A stretch of DNA of 64,000 bases from Collinsella sp. (GCA_019414205.1 DXML01000005.1:1-64000), one strand, 5' to 3'. Shown: positions 34,037-42,654, numbered from the stretch's first letter. Notes: generated from the letters alone by a model not told the origin. Translations and numbers: made by a program.

Positions 34037-35365
34037 TTACTTCAGCTCAGGCCAATAGCCCTTGTTCGCCTCGATCATGTCGTCCAAGACTTCCTTAGCC
34101 ACGCGTGCTGAGGGAATCGTGCGATTGAGGGTGAAGGCTTCGAGTGCCTTCTGGTAGGAACCTTCGATAACGGCTTCGACCACAAGGCCTTCACAGGCAT
34201 CCTGCTGTTCGATAAGGCCCTTATAGAAGCGGGGAATCTTCCCGACGCGAATCGGTTCGGCTCCTCGATCAGTGATGTACGCCGGAACCTCGACTGTCGC
34301 GTCGTCCGAGAGATTCTCGATTGCACCATTGTTGGGTACAATCACCAGCTGGCGATGGCGCAGGTCTTTTGCCAGAGACTTGACGACATCGACAATGAAC
34401 CTGCCGTGGACGCCTACATAGAACTGCGTGAGATCTACCTTTTCACCACGCTTAAGCGCCGCAGATGCGTCGAAGATGCGCTTTTCGCGGCCGTTTACGA
34501 CCTGCATGCCACGCGTGTTATTGATGTCCATGTACTCCACGCAGGCATCGGGCAACAGATAATACTGGTAATAGGTGTTGGGGAGGTAATCCTGGAATAG
34601 CGTAGAAATCGTTGCCGCATTCTCGAAGGTGTGGGCCCAATCTGGGTCCTTCACCAAGGCGTCATTGAGGCTTGCTTCGGAAATATAACCGTATTTACGC
34701 ACGTGCTCTTTGAGCTTATCCGTAACATCGACGCCCTTGCAACGTACGTTGGTAAACCACCCAAAGTGATTGAGGCCAAAGTAGTCGACCTCAATGTCGT
34801 TGAGTTCGCACCCTAAAATCTCTGCCATGCGGGCTTCAATCTCCACTGGCATATCACAGATGTCAAGAATGCGAGCGTTAGGACGCAGCTTATGCATTGC
34901 CTTGGCTACGATGGCAGCGGGGTTGGAGTAGTTGACGATCCAGTAGTCCTTGCAGGCATACTCCTCGCAGAAATCGACAAGCTCGCACATGGGGAAGATG
35001 GTTCTCATGCCATATGCCATGCCACCTGCCCCGCAGGTCTCTTGACCGACTACGCCATGGCGCAGGCTGATTTGCTCATCCTGGATACGCATCTTGAGCC
35101 CGCCCACGCGCATCTGCGCCATAACAAAGTTCGCATCTGTAAACGCCTCTTTGGGGTCGACGGTTACATGCAAGGGGATCTCGGGAGCAAGGTCATCGAT
35201 AACCGCTTTAACCACCACGGCGACTGTGTCTTGGCGCTCCTCGTCGATGTCATAGAGCCAAAGCTCGCGTATTCCTAATTCATCCTTTTGGTCGATCAGA
35301 TCTTTGACGATGCCAGCGGTATAGGTGCTGCCGCCGCCGCAGATGACAATCTTGTATCCGTTCAT
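34037..35365 (-). CDS. glycoside hydrolase family 4, phospho-glucosidase type
   Basis: The 442-residue enzyme has the GH4 layout: a Rossmann NAD-binding N-terminus (YKIVICGGGSTYTAGIVKDL), DEERQ, MAQMRVGGLKMRIQDE, YWIVNYSNPAAIVA, and the metal-binding ICDMPVE and FGLNHFGWFTN motifs. GH4 enzymes use NAD+ and Mn2+ to hydrolyse phosphorylated glucosides by a redox mechanism. CDMP and the adjacent glucoside-type EIIBC favour a 6-phospho-alpha-glucosidase (maltose-6-phosphate type, GlvA-like), but 6-phospho-beta-glucosidase is not excluded. ATG 35365 was chosen because AAAGG lies ten bases upstream; ATG 35374 is too close to it. It is the last gene of the PTS operon. Confidence 0.87.
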   Translation of the reverse strand: MNGYKIVICGGGSTYTAGIVKDLIDQKDELGIRELWLYDIDEERQDTVAVVVKAVIDDLAPEIPLHVTVDPKEAFTDANFVMAQMRVGGLKMRIQDEQISLRHGVVGQETCGAGGMAYGMRTIFPMCELVDFCEEYACKDYWIVNYSNPAAIVAKAMHKLRPNARILDICDMPVEIEARMAEILGCELNDIEVDYFGLNHFGWFTNVRCKGVDVTDKLKEHVRKYGYISEASLNDALVKDPDWAHTFENAATISTLFQDYLPNTYYQYYLLPDACVEYMDINNTRGMQVVNGREKRIFDASAALKRGEKVDLTQFYVGVHGRFIVDVVKSLAKDLRHRQLVIVPNNGAIENLSDDATVEVPAYITDRGAEPIRVGKIPRFYKGLIEQQDACEGLVVEAVIEGSYQKALEAFTLNRTIPSARVAKEVLDDMIEANKGYWPELK

Positions 35366-35384
35366 GTTGTTCATGCCTTTCAAA

Positions 35385-35654
35385 TCAAATTGAGCTGCAG
35401 ACAATCTTGGTCACTATCTGCACGAAGTAGGTAGCGATGTTGATGACCGCCGCCATTCCTGCAATGCTGCCTGCGTCCGCGTGCCTTCCTGAACGCCGGG
35501 TCCAAACCGCAGCGAGTAGACCCAGGAGCGGCCAGATAAAACCACATGCGAATGCAGCCATAAGTACGAGAAGACCCCTTGTCGACTTTTCTTTGTACAT
35601 GTTGAGCAGGCGTTCGAACATGCCTCGGATTGAATGAAACGTTTTGGTCAACAT
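35385..35654 (-). CDS. small membrane protein of unknown function in the PTS operon
   Basis: An 89-residue protein with a basic N-terminus (residues 1-27) and two predicted membrane segments (about 28-50 and 60-85) joined by an RRSGRHADAGS loop. ATG 35654 has GAGGAG upstream. It lies 38 bp after the EIIBC gene and ends 19 bp before the GH4 start, so it is part of the operon. I recognise no family; an accessory role to the permease is conjecture. Confidence 0.7.
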   Translation of the reverse strand: MLTKTFHSIRGMFERLLNMYKEKSTRGLLVLMAAFACGFIWPLLGLLAAVWTRRSGRHADAGSIAGMAAVINIATYFVQIVTKIVCSSI

Positions 35655-35692
35655 GAGGTCTCCTCGCTTATCGCCTGTCGATTAGGCGATCG

Positions 35693-37255
35693 TTAATCTT
35701 CCAGATTAAGGATGGGACGTAGCAGGTCGTAGACGGAGTGCACGTTGGTTCCCACAACAATCTGGACATTGGTACCGTTCTTAAACAAGCCCTTGTCGAT
35801 AGCCTTCTTGATGGTCTCTTCGTTGACCTTGTTGGGATCTTTGACTTCGACACGGAGACGAGTCATGCAGCAGCCCATGGTGTTGATATTGTCCTTGCCG
35901 CCAAGGCCGTTGATGATGTTCTGCACCATCTCCTGCTGTTTTGCGTCGACTTCCGGAGTTCCGGAGGACTCGAGGGCATTGTTGTCTCCGGAGACTTCTG
36001 CAGACCACTCTGCGGAACGGCCGGGCGTCATGAGGTTGAGTTTCTTGATCACCATCGCCAGAACGATGAACGAAACGGCGGCAAACACGATGCCCAAGAC
36101 GATGTAAATCGGGAACTTGGTGACGCCCATTGGCAAAGGCAGGCCGAGCGTGAGCAGCTCGATGCCACCGTACATGTTAAGCAAGCGGACTCCCAGGACA
36201 AACAGGAGCATCTCGCCCAGTCCGTAGAACAGGCTGTAGGCAACCCAGAGAATCGGAGACGCGAACAGGATCATGAAGTCGAGCGGCTCAGTGATGCCGG
36301 AGAGCATGGCGGTGATGTAAATGGGCACCAGCATGGCTGCGACAGCTTTTCGATTCTCCGGACGGGAAGTCGCAATCATTGCGAGCACGGTGCCGAGGGT
36401 TACGAATTCCTTGCCAAAGCCGAACATGGCAAAGCGGACAGAGGGGTCGACTGTGGTGAGGGATCCGTCAGCGATATGGGGAAGCTCGGCATAGAAGATG
36501 TTTGCTGCGCCGGAAACACTCTGGCCGGCGACGACCGCCGTGCCGCCAATCGCGGAGTAGTCAAACGGCATCCACATAAAGTGGTGCATGCCGAGAGGTA
36601 CGAGGACGCGGTTCAGGAAGCCGTAAATGAAAACGCCCAGACCACCCGAGGCTACGATGAATGAAGAAGCGTTGCTGATGGCGTTGGCGATAGGGGGCCA
36701 CACGATAGTCGCTCCGATGCCGAAGACAATGCTCAGCGGAACCATCGCCAGAAGGGCCAGGCGAGGTCCGCCGTAAATCCGGATATACTCCGATACCTTT
36801 ACGTCGATCAGTTTGTTATAGAGCCAACCGCAGAAGCATCCGATGAGTACGCCGCCGAAGACGTTGACATCGGTAACTTGAAGACCCAGTACCGTTGCCT
36901 GGCCAGTGCCATACAGACCCATCGCGCCGGCTTTTGCCAGCTGATCGGTGAGCGTCAGGTAGGCGTTGTTGACATACAGGAACATGAGGTAACTAATAAG
37001 TCCAAACACTGCCGCGTTGGATTTTTGCTTCTTTGCGAAGCCTGCCGTAAGGCCGACTGCGAAAATCACCGGCAGGTTGCCGATCACCGCGGAGTTGGTT
37101 GCCGCGGAGAGCAGCGTGCCCAGATCTGCGACAACTCCGCTGCCGAGCGAGCATACCGTGGCGATGGCCAAAATGATGCCCGTTACCGAAAGGTACAAAA
37201 TAGGGTCGACGATAACGCGGCCAAAGTTCTGGAAGGCCGTTTTGACTTTATCCAT
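35693..37255 (-). CDS. PTS glucoside-type permease, EIIC-EIIB
   Basis: The 520-residue protein begins with an EIIC membrane domain of about 400 residues (GIILAIATVCSLGSGVVADL, then VFAVGLTAGFAKKQKSNAAV-like and the family segment ITEPLDFMILFASP) and ends with an EIIB domain whose phosphorylated cysteine lies in MGCCMTRLRVEVKD (about residue 460). No EIIA domain is fused, so it must take phosphate from an EIIA encoded elsewhere. It resembles alpha-glucoside/maltose permeases such as GlvC and MalX. It would import and phosphorylate a disaccharide for the GH4 enzyme. ATG 37255 follows GAGAGGGG. Confidence 0.9.
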   Translation of the reverse strand: MDKVKTAFQNFGRVIVDPILYLSVTGIILAIATVCSLGSGVVADLGTLLSAATNSAVIGNLPVIFAVGLTAGFAKKQKSNAAVFGLISYLMFLYVNNAYLTLTDQLAKAGAMGLYGTGQATVLGLQVTDVNVFGGVLIGCFCGWLYNKLIDVKVSEYIRIYGGPRLALLAMVPLSIVFGIGATIVWPPIANAISNASSFIVASGGLGVFIYGFLNRVLVPLGMHHFMWMPFDYSAIGGTAVVAGQSVSGAANIFYAELPHIADGSLTTVDPSVRFAMFGFGKEFVTLGTVLAMIATSRPENRKAVAAMLVPIYITAMLSGITEPLDFMILFASPILWVAYSLFYGLGEMLLFVLGVRLLNMYGGIELLTLGLPLPMGVTKFPIYIVLGIVFAAVSFIVLAMVIKKLNLMTPGRSAEWSAEVSGDNNALESSGTPEVDAKQQEMVQNIINGLGGKDNINTMGCCMTRLRVEVKDPNKVNEETIKKAIDKGLFKNGTNVQIVVGTNVHSVYDLLRPILNLED

Positions 37256-37562
37256 CTCTTCCCCTCTCTTAACTAATCTCGGGGACTTGCCCCTTGGGCA
37301 GAGGAGGCGCTCACATGCTTGCCGGCGTTGGATGTTGATGTCCGCCTCTGTTTACTGGCTTCATGATAGTTAGCGTGTTCGCAAAACATGCGGGGCGGAA
37401 CAAACGGTGCTTAAAAACGAGCTTGATAGTCTTTTTCGTTGTTACCATCTTTCCACTTCGGCCAGCGGTATTTACTTTTAGGCAAACGGCTTTGGGTGCG
37501 AGCGGCTGGTCGTGTCTTGATTTGCCAGGTCCGTCTCTATTCGCATTAGGCTTGCGTGAAGT
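37256..37562. promoter_or_regulatory. upstream region of the PTS operon, no gene seen
   Basis: About 300 bp of lower-GC sequence between the PTS start and the partial gene at 37563. It should hold the promoter and operator of the minus-strand PTS operon. I see no clear antiterminator hairpin and no convincing open frame. Confidence 0.35.
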
Positions 37563-37892
37563 TTGGATATTGAGGAGACGTTCCGACTCTTGCCATCCGT
37601 GCATCCTGGAGGAAAGGAGGAGGAGCCGAAAAAGCTCTTCCCAACAGAGGACTATGAATACAGGCTGGATCCGTCGTATGAGCCAAAGGACGAAGGAGGA
37701 ACAGACGCTATGCCTCCAGCAGAGCCCAGGAACAACCGGGTGTTCTCTCTGCTCCAGAAATACAACCGGCATGGTCTTCTGGTTCCAGTTGGCGCCGACC
37801 ATATGTGGAACGCGGCGATGGAGAGCAAGTTCTGCCGGTTGACGCTCCTCGGCAAGCATTATCGAAGGCTTGCGGACCAGGGCCTACTTTGA
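37563..37892 (+). pseudogene. partial open frame of unknown function
   Basis: A 109-codon frame beginning only with TTG and no ribosome site. Its composition is protein-like (KKLFPTEDYEYRLDPSYEP, NNRVFSLLQKYNRHGLLVPV, then RLTLLGKHYRRLADQGLL), with an acidic N-terminal half and basic C-terminal half. It may be the tail of a truncated gene in the decaying island. No family recognised. Confidence 0.4.
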
Positions 37893-37963
37893 CATGTTGA
37901 CTAACGAGGCTTTCAGCGATCATGCTCAAACTTTAGGGCTTGTGGCAAGAGGTCGGATAACGC

Positions 37964-38920
37964 TCAAGCCGTTTGATGCTCATCGAGGAGCTTTAGCTTC
38001 TCGATGAGCATCTTCGTCAGCTCCTCGTCTTGGATGAGGTCTATGCCGAAGCACTTCTTTCCCGCGTCCTTGAGGGATGCGCCGATGTGATACGCGGTCG
38101 CACCGTCGAGGATAAGGAAGCGGTCGTGGAACGTTCTGGTGCGGCGGACGGTGAGCTGCGGGTACTGTGCGTTGAACACGTCGACATCGCCTTGCGTGAG
38201 CCGGTTGCCGGACGTGTAGACGGTCACCGCGACGCCCTTGCGCTTCTTTGCGAGGATGTTCAGGGTGTGGACATCTACGTAGCCATCCACGAGGGAGATT
38301 TCGCGCTCGGCGCGGCCCACGAGATCTGTCAGCAGGCTGAAGGCGTCGAACATCTGCCCGGCGAAGAAGATCCGCTGGGGTTTCTCGACCTCGCCTTCGA
38401 GCAGGCGGAACACCTGGTTGAAACGCTCGTTGGTCGATTGCTGAAACGCCGCCTGACTCAACTCGACGCCGCGCAGCCGCTCAAACAGGGTGGCATTTTC
38501 GGCGAGGAGGTGGCGCATGGCGACAAACGCCCTCATGATACTGATACTGGTCTGCACCGCCACTTCGCTGCGTAGCACGCCGGACAGCATGGCTATGCCC
38601 TGCTCGGTATAGGCATAGGGGAGATAACGTCGCCCGCCGCGGCCCTCCATGGTCTTTGAGGTTCCAATTTGGCACCTCAAAGACTCGTCCTCCTCCTTGG
38701 TCAGTTGAAAACGGAAGTCCTCGGGGAATCTGTCGGCGTTGCGTGCGGCGGCGCGGTTGAGATTCTTTGTCTCTACCTCGTATAACCGAGCGAGATCGGT
38801 GTCGAGCATGATTTGCTGCCCACGGACGGTATGGATTAGGGGCTCTATGTTTGCGGAATCGGGCAGGGCTATCGACGCGCTCGTTTCGACCGATTCGTCC
38901 TCGGCATCAAAATCGCTCAT
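37964..38920 (-). CDS. ORF6N-domain protein with a phospholipase D-like C-terminus
   Basis: The 318-residue protein has an ORF6N DNA-binding-type domain (about residues 30-150: IHTVRGQQIMLDTDLARLYE, NLNRAAARNADRFPEDFRFQ, RYLPYAYTEQGIAMLSGVL), typical of phage antirepressors and island proteins. A helical region follows, then a C-terminal domain with a single phospholipase D-like motif (RTFHDRFLILDG and GASLKDAGKKCFGID, about residues 255-290). PLD-like enzymes act as dimers when they carry one motif, so a nuclease or DNA-processing role is possible. ATG 38920 has GAGGAACC upstream. A diverged fragment of a second copy lies at 39466-39528. Confidence 0.82.
   Translation of the reverse strand: MSDFDAEDESVETSASIALPDSANIEPLIHTVRGQQIMLDTDLARLYEVETKNLNRAAARNADRFPEDFRFQLTKEEDESLRCQIGTSKTMEGRGGRRYLPYAYTEQGIAMLSGVLRSEVAVQTSISIMRAFVAMRHLLAENATLFERLRGVELSQAAFQQSTNERFNQVFRLLEGEVEKPQRIFFAGQMFDAFSLLTDLVGRAEREISLVDGYVDVHTLNILAKKRKGVAVTVYTSGNRLTQGDVDVFNAQYPQLTVRRTRTFHDRFLILDGATAYHIGASLKDAGKKCFGIDLIQDEELTKMLIEKLKLLDEHQTA
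37975..38012. repeat. inverted repeat overlapping the 3' end of the ORF6N gene
   Basis: Perfect 13-base arms GATGCTCATCGAG (37975-37987) and CTCGATGAGCATC (38000-38012) with a 12-base spacer. It overlaps the last codons and the region before the stop; it may act in termination or be incidental. Confidence 0.45.
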
Positions 38921-39055
38921 GGTTCCTCGATTCAAAGATGGGGACGCTCCTGCGTCGAAAGCATTTTATCATCCTGGGCTTTGTCGCCTGCCGGTCCAGC
39001 GGCGATGACCCCTGACGTTAGGGAGGGAGTGTGCTTCGTCGTGGCGACGTCTGCC

Positions 39056-39463
39056 CTAAGCCTCCCTCGCCATGACGGTGATCCGGCTCCCGTCGATGGT
39101 GATGGGCGCGCCCGCCCCGCGCTGGATCTCCAGGAGATCGGCGGCTTCGCGGTCGTTCCCTCCCATCATGCGCGCGTACACGTCCATCGTCATGCTCGAC
39201 ACCTCGTGGCCGAGCCTCCCCTGCACGCTCTTCGGGTCGATGCCGTTGCCGATCAGGAAGGTGGCCTGCGTATGCCTCAGCTCGTGGAAATCGTAGCCGA
39301 CGTAGCGCCTCCGCTTGCGGCCGCCCTCCTCCATCCTGCCGAGGCCGTGCTCGATGAAGTAGCCCTTCTGCCACGTCGAGAAGTTGCCGGGGTCGTGGAA
39401 GCCGAAGTCGCTGTCCGAGCACACCGGGGTGTCCGGGGTCTGGGAGAGGCCCTGAACCTGCAT
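39056..39463 (-). pseudogene. tyrosine recombinase (integrase), C-terminal remnant
   Basis: 135 codons matching the catalytic half of a phage-type integrase: FHELRHTQATFLIGNGID (His and Arg II), GRLGHEVSS (His/Trp box) and MTMDVYARM with the nucleophilic Tyr. The N-terminal DNA-binding domains and Arg I are missing (normal length is about 370-400), so it is inactive. Upstream the sequence runs into a fragment of an ORF6N gene. It marks the right side of the probable island that starts at the tRNA. Confidence 0.8.
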
Positions 39464-39465
39464 CC

Positions 39466-39528
39466 GCCTCGCCTTCGAGCGGGCGGAATATCCGGTCGAA
39501 GCGCTCGTCGGTCGAATAGAATGGTCGG
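39466..39528 (-). pseudogene. fragment of a second ORF6N-type gene
   Basis: On the minus strand this stretch reads YSTDERFDRIFRPLEGEADA, which matches QSTNERFNQVFRLLEGEVEK in the protein at 37964-38920. It is joined directly to the integrase remnant, so the junction is a deletion or recombination scar. Confidence 0.6.
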
Positions 39529-39534
39529 TCTATT

Positions 39535-39600
39535 TCGCACCTTTGTCGCAGTAATGTCGCACCTCTGTCGCAGTAATGTCGCACCTTGGCCGCGGTGGCA
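39535..39600. repeat. 22-bp tandem repeat
   Basis: TCGCACCT..GTCGCAGTAATG repeats with a 22-bp period at 39535, 39557 and 39579 (the third is partial). It adjoins the truncated island genes. Confidence 0.65.
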
Positions 39601-39739
39601 TCGATGACCCAAGGGGTTACCCCTTTGTCGCTCCCCATGGCTAACTAATGCCGGCGTGCACCGGCGCGACGTGAATTAGGGAACTCTGCTGTGGGGTTGG
39701 GAACCTTTACTGGGGGGCTGCCGTTGGCCAAATCCCATC

Positions 39740-39826
39740 CCGGACATGACGGTCCCGTTTCCGGACATTCGCGGACAATGTCCGGAAACGGGCTAAAAAT
39801 GTCCGGAAAAGGGATGAAATGTCCGG
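39740..39826. repeat. five iterated ATGTCCGG / CCGGACAT sites
   Basis: Sites lie at 39740-39747 and 39761-39768 (CCGGACAT) and at 39778-39785, 39799-39806 and 39819-39826 (ATGTCCGG). Like-oriented sites are 20-21 bp apart, two helical turns. The middle pair forms an inverted repeat with perfect 16-base arms (39754-39769 and 39777-39792). The stretch has no open frame and looks like a protein-binding cluster. Confidence 0.65.
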
Positions 39827-39948
39827 AATTGCGGGGTTGGCCCACGCCCGGGCTGCCGTGGCGCGGTCCTCGGTATGACGGCGGGGCGATGCCGTCGGCC
39901 TGTCCGCTTTTCCACTCGGGCTTCTGGTCTCTAGCCTCTCAAACAAAA

Positions 39949-40406
39949 TCTCGATCTGTAACAGGTGGGCCCGATTTGGGTGGCTAGATGTTACAGATCG
40001 AGACAGGCCAGCGCGCCGGTTTCCGTTTATCTAAATCTGTAACACGAGGGACGGATTTTGCCGAGTAGCTGTTACAGATTTAGATCTTCCGGCAGCACGG
40101 TTCGGTTTGTCTCGATCTGTAACACCTGGGGTCGTTTTTGGCCGATAGATGTTACAGATTGAGATGTTTTGTTGGGACGGTTTCTGTTGTCTCGATCTGT
40201 AACAGGTAGGAACCAAAAGTCGGTCTAGATGTTACAGATCTAGATTGTTGAGGATGGGTTGAGAGAAATGTCTCAATCTGTAACATCTAGGGTCATTTTT
40301 GGTCTGTAGGTGTTACAGATCGAGATTTTCCGACGGAACGCTTCCGTTTGTCTTGATCTGTAACAGGTAGACCCCGGTTTTGCTGAGTAACTGTTACGGA
40401 TTGAGA
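39949..40406. repeat. six-unit array of 80-bp-class palindromes
   Basis: Arm pairs: 39949-39963/39989-40003, 40029-40044/40070-40085, 40110-40124/40150-40164, 40190-40204/40230-40244, 40271-40285/40311-40325 and 40351-40365/40392-40406. Arms follow TCTNNATCTGTAACA and its inverse. Unit starts are 80, 81, 80, 81 and 80 bp apart; both the loops and the gaps between units are about 25 bases, so half-sites alternate in orientation every 40 bp. Loops and gaps vary in sequence. It lies 143 bp before the reductase start at 40549. Confidence 0.92.
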
Positions 40407-40548
40407 CAAACCGACGGGCCGCCCCGCCCCATCCACCTGCCGCTACCTGCCGTCTGCCGATTTCCGTTGCGCCACTGTGCTCCCATGCCATATCCTCTAA
40501 ACAACTACGCGGCAACATCGCCGCCGCGCCTACAAGAGAGGAATGTCC

Positions 40549-42579
40549 ATGACCGCACCCGCATCCAAACTGCTCCAGCCCATTACGGTTGGCCCCCTTG
40601 AGCTTAAAAACCGCATTATGTTCCCGCCGCTGACCACCGGCTACGAGGAGCGCGACGGTTCCATTGGCGAGCGCAGCCTGGCTTTTTACGAGCGCCTGGC
40701 CCGTGGCGGCGTGAGCTACATCGTCATCGGCGACGTTGCTCCTGTTATGACCGCAAGCCCCACGCCCAAGTTAGCGACCGACGCCCAGATCCCCACGTTT
40801 AAGGCGCTGGCCGACGCCGTTCACAAGCACGGCGCCAAGGTCGCGCTGCAGCTGTTCCACCCCGAGTACGACGTGCCCGGCGTCGGCCGCATGGTCATGG
40901 GTTCCATGGCCGCCGCCAAGGCTGCGCAGGAGGCCAAGGCCGCCGGCGACGAGGAGACCTTTGCCGCCAAGATGGCCGAGTCCAACGAGATCCGCAAGCA
41001 GGCCTACGCCAAGCTGCACCACGACATGCAGCACTTTGTGAACGAGGCGAGCGTAGAGCAGCTCACCCAGATCAAGGAGGCCATCGCTGCCTCGGCCGCC
41101 CGCGCGCAGCAGGCCGGCATCGACGCCATCGAGGTTCACGGCGACCGTCTGGTGGGTTCGCTGTGCTCGGCCATCCTCAACCAGCGCACCGACGAGTACG
41201 GTGGCTCGTTCGAGAACCGCGTTCGCTATGCGCTCGAGGTTGTCGCCGCCATTAAGGAAGCCGCGCCGCAGCTGATGGTGGAGTACAAGCTCCCCGTGAT
41301 CATGGAGAACCCCGACGGCACGCCGCGCGGCAAGGGCGGCCTGCAGCCCGATGAGGCCTGCGAGTTTGCCAAGCTGCTCGAGGGCGCCGGCATCGACATG
41401 ATCCAGGTTGCACAGGCCAACCATACCGGCAACATGGGCGACACCATTCCGCCCATGGGCGCCATGCCCTACAACTGGACGCTGCCCGTGGCCGAGCGCG
41501 TCAAGGCCCTGGTCTCCGTGCCGGTGGCAACCGTCGGCCGCGTTGTCTCGGTCGAGGCCGGCGAGAAGATCCTGGAAGACGGTTCGGCCGATATCATCGC
41601 GTACGGCCGCTCGCTCATGTGCGACCCCGACATTGCGCTGAAGGCCGCCACGGGCGAGCCCATCCGCGAGTGCCTCAACTGCAACAAGGGCTGCGTCGAC
41701 GCGATTCAAAACCGCAAGTACATCTCGTGCGTGCTCAATGCCGAGAACGGAGACGAGGCGACCATCGCCATTAAGCCGGGCGAGGGCGACAAGAAGATTG
41801 CCGTGGTGGGCGGCGGTATTGCCGGCCTGGAGGCCGCGCGCGTGGCGGCCAAGCGCGGCTACGACGTGACCGTCTACGAGGCGAGCGATCATCTGGGCGG
41901 CCAGATTGTGCTGGCGGCCGCGCCTCCGCGCAAGGACGAGATCATGCGCTCGGTCGAGTACTACGAGAAGATTCTGCCTGGCCTGGGCGTGAAGGTTGAG
42001 CTCAACCATGCCGCTACCGCTGAGGACCTCAACGCCGCCGACGCCGCGATTGTGGCCGTGGGCGCGCACGACGTGGTCATCCCCGTTCCGGGTGCCGATT
42101 CGGACAAGGTCGTCTCGAGCTGGGACGTGCTGGCCGGCAAGGTGGAGCTTACGGGCCGCGTCGCTGTCATTGGTGGTGGCCTGGTGGGCACCGAGACTGC
42201 CGAGTACCTGCTGCAGCGCGGCTGCGAGGTGGCGATCGTCGAGATGCTCGACAAGATTGCCGCGGGCGAGTCCGAGACCATTCTGCCGCTGATTATGAAC
42301 GACTTTGCCGCCCACAACGTTGAGCAGCACGTTAAGACCCGCCTGACCGCCATTACCGACGAGGGCGTGGAGGCCGTTCGCACCACCGAGGACGGCGCCG
42401 AGGAGCCGGTGAAGATCGCCTGCGATTACGTGGTGATGGCCGTGGGCTCCAAGGCCAACGCGTTTGACCTGGACGGCGTAACGGTGCCCGTGACCTGCGT
42501 GGGCGACTGCTCGGGCGAGCGCACCGCCGACATTGCGAGCGCCATTCGCACGGCGTATCACGCGGCCAACGAGCTGTAG
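40549..42579 (+). CDS. Old Yellow Enzyme-family NADH:flavin oxidoreductase with FeS and FAD domains
   Basis: The 676-residue protein has the layout of 2,4-dienoyl-CoA reductase and bile-acid BaiCD-type enzymes. Residues 1 to about 370 form an FMN-binding TIM barrel (ITVGPLELKNRIMFPPLTT, NQRTDEYGGSFENRVRYALE). A [4Fe-4S] cysteine set follows (CLNCNKGC and a later Cys in KYISCVLN). The C-terminal part has FAD- and NAD-binding Rossmann folds (VVGGGIAGLEAARVAAKRG and VIGGGLVGTETAEYLLQRG). It probably reduces an activated C=C bond with NAD(P)H; the substrate is unknown and could be dietary or host-derived. ATG 40549 sits at proper distance from GAGAGGA; ATG 40543 is too close. Confidence 0.88.
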   Translation: MTAPASKLLQPITVGPLELKNRIMFPPLTTGYEERDGSIGERSLAFYERLARGGVSYIVIGDVAPVMTASPTPKLATDAQIPTFKALADAVHKHGAKVALQLFHPEYDVPGVGRMVMGSMAAAKAAQEAKAAGDEETFAAKMAESNEIRKQAYAKLHHDMQHFVNEASVEQLTQIKEAIAASAARAQQAGIDAIEVHGDRLVGSLCSAILNQRTDEYGGSFENRVRYALEVVAAIKEAAPQLMVEYKLPVIMENPDGTPRGKGGLQPDEACEFAKLLEGAGIDMIQVAQANHTGNMGDTIPPMGAMPYNWTLPVAERVKALVSVPVATVGRVVSVEAGEKILEDGSADIIAYGRSLMCDPDIALKAATGEPIRECLNCNKGCVDAIQNRKYISCVLNAENGDEATIAIKPGEGDKKIAVVGGGIAGLEAARVAAKRGYDVTVYEASDHLGGQIVLAAAPPRKDEIMRSVEYYEKILPGLGVKVELNHAATAEDLNAADAAIVAVGAHDVVIPVPGADSDKVVSSWDVLAGKVELTGRVAVIGGGLVGTETAEYLLQRGCEVAIVEMLDKIAAGESETILPLIMNDFAAHNVEQHVKTRLTAITDEGVEAVRTTEDGAEEPVKIACDYVVMAVGSKANAFDLDGVTVPVTCVGDCSGERTADIASAIRTAYHAANEL

Positions 42580-42654
42580 TTGAACATCGCGGCCAGGCGG
42601 GGCGGTAGCACGGATCCGCCTCGCCCGGCTGTGTCCCGTCGGGTGTCAACCGGT

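Noticed and set aside
37311..37859. 183-codon minus-strand frame in the PTS upstream region
   Set aside because: No domains, no ribosome site, and it lies antisense to a more protein-like partial frame.
39949..40406. CRISPR array
   Set aside because: Repeats are palindromic half-sites in alternating orientation with imperfect conservation, and no cas genes or leader are present.
32640..40540. Direct repeat of the tRNA 3' end as an attachment site
   Set aside because: Reading through 39-40.5 kb I found no second copy of the T-arm/acceptor sequence.
40771..42561. 596-codon open frame antisense to the Old Yellow Enzyme gene
   Set aside because: Shadow of a strongly biased coding strand; no recognisable protein features.
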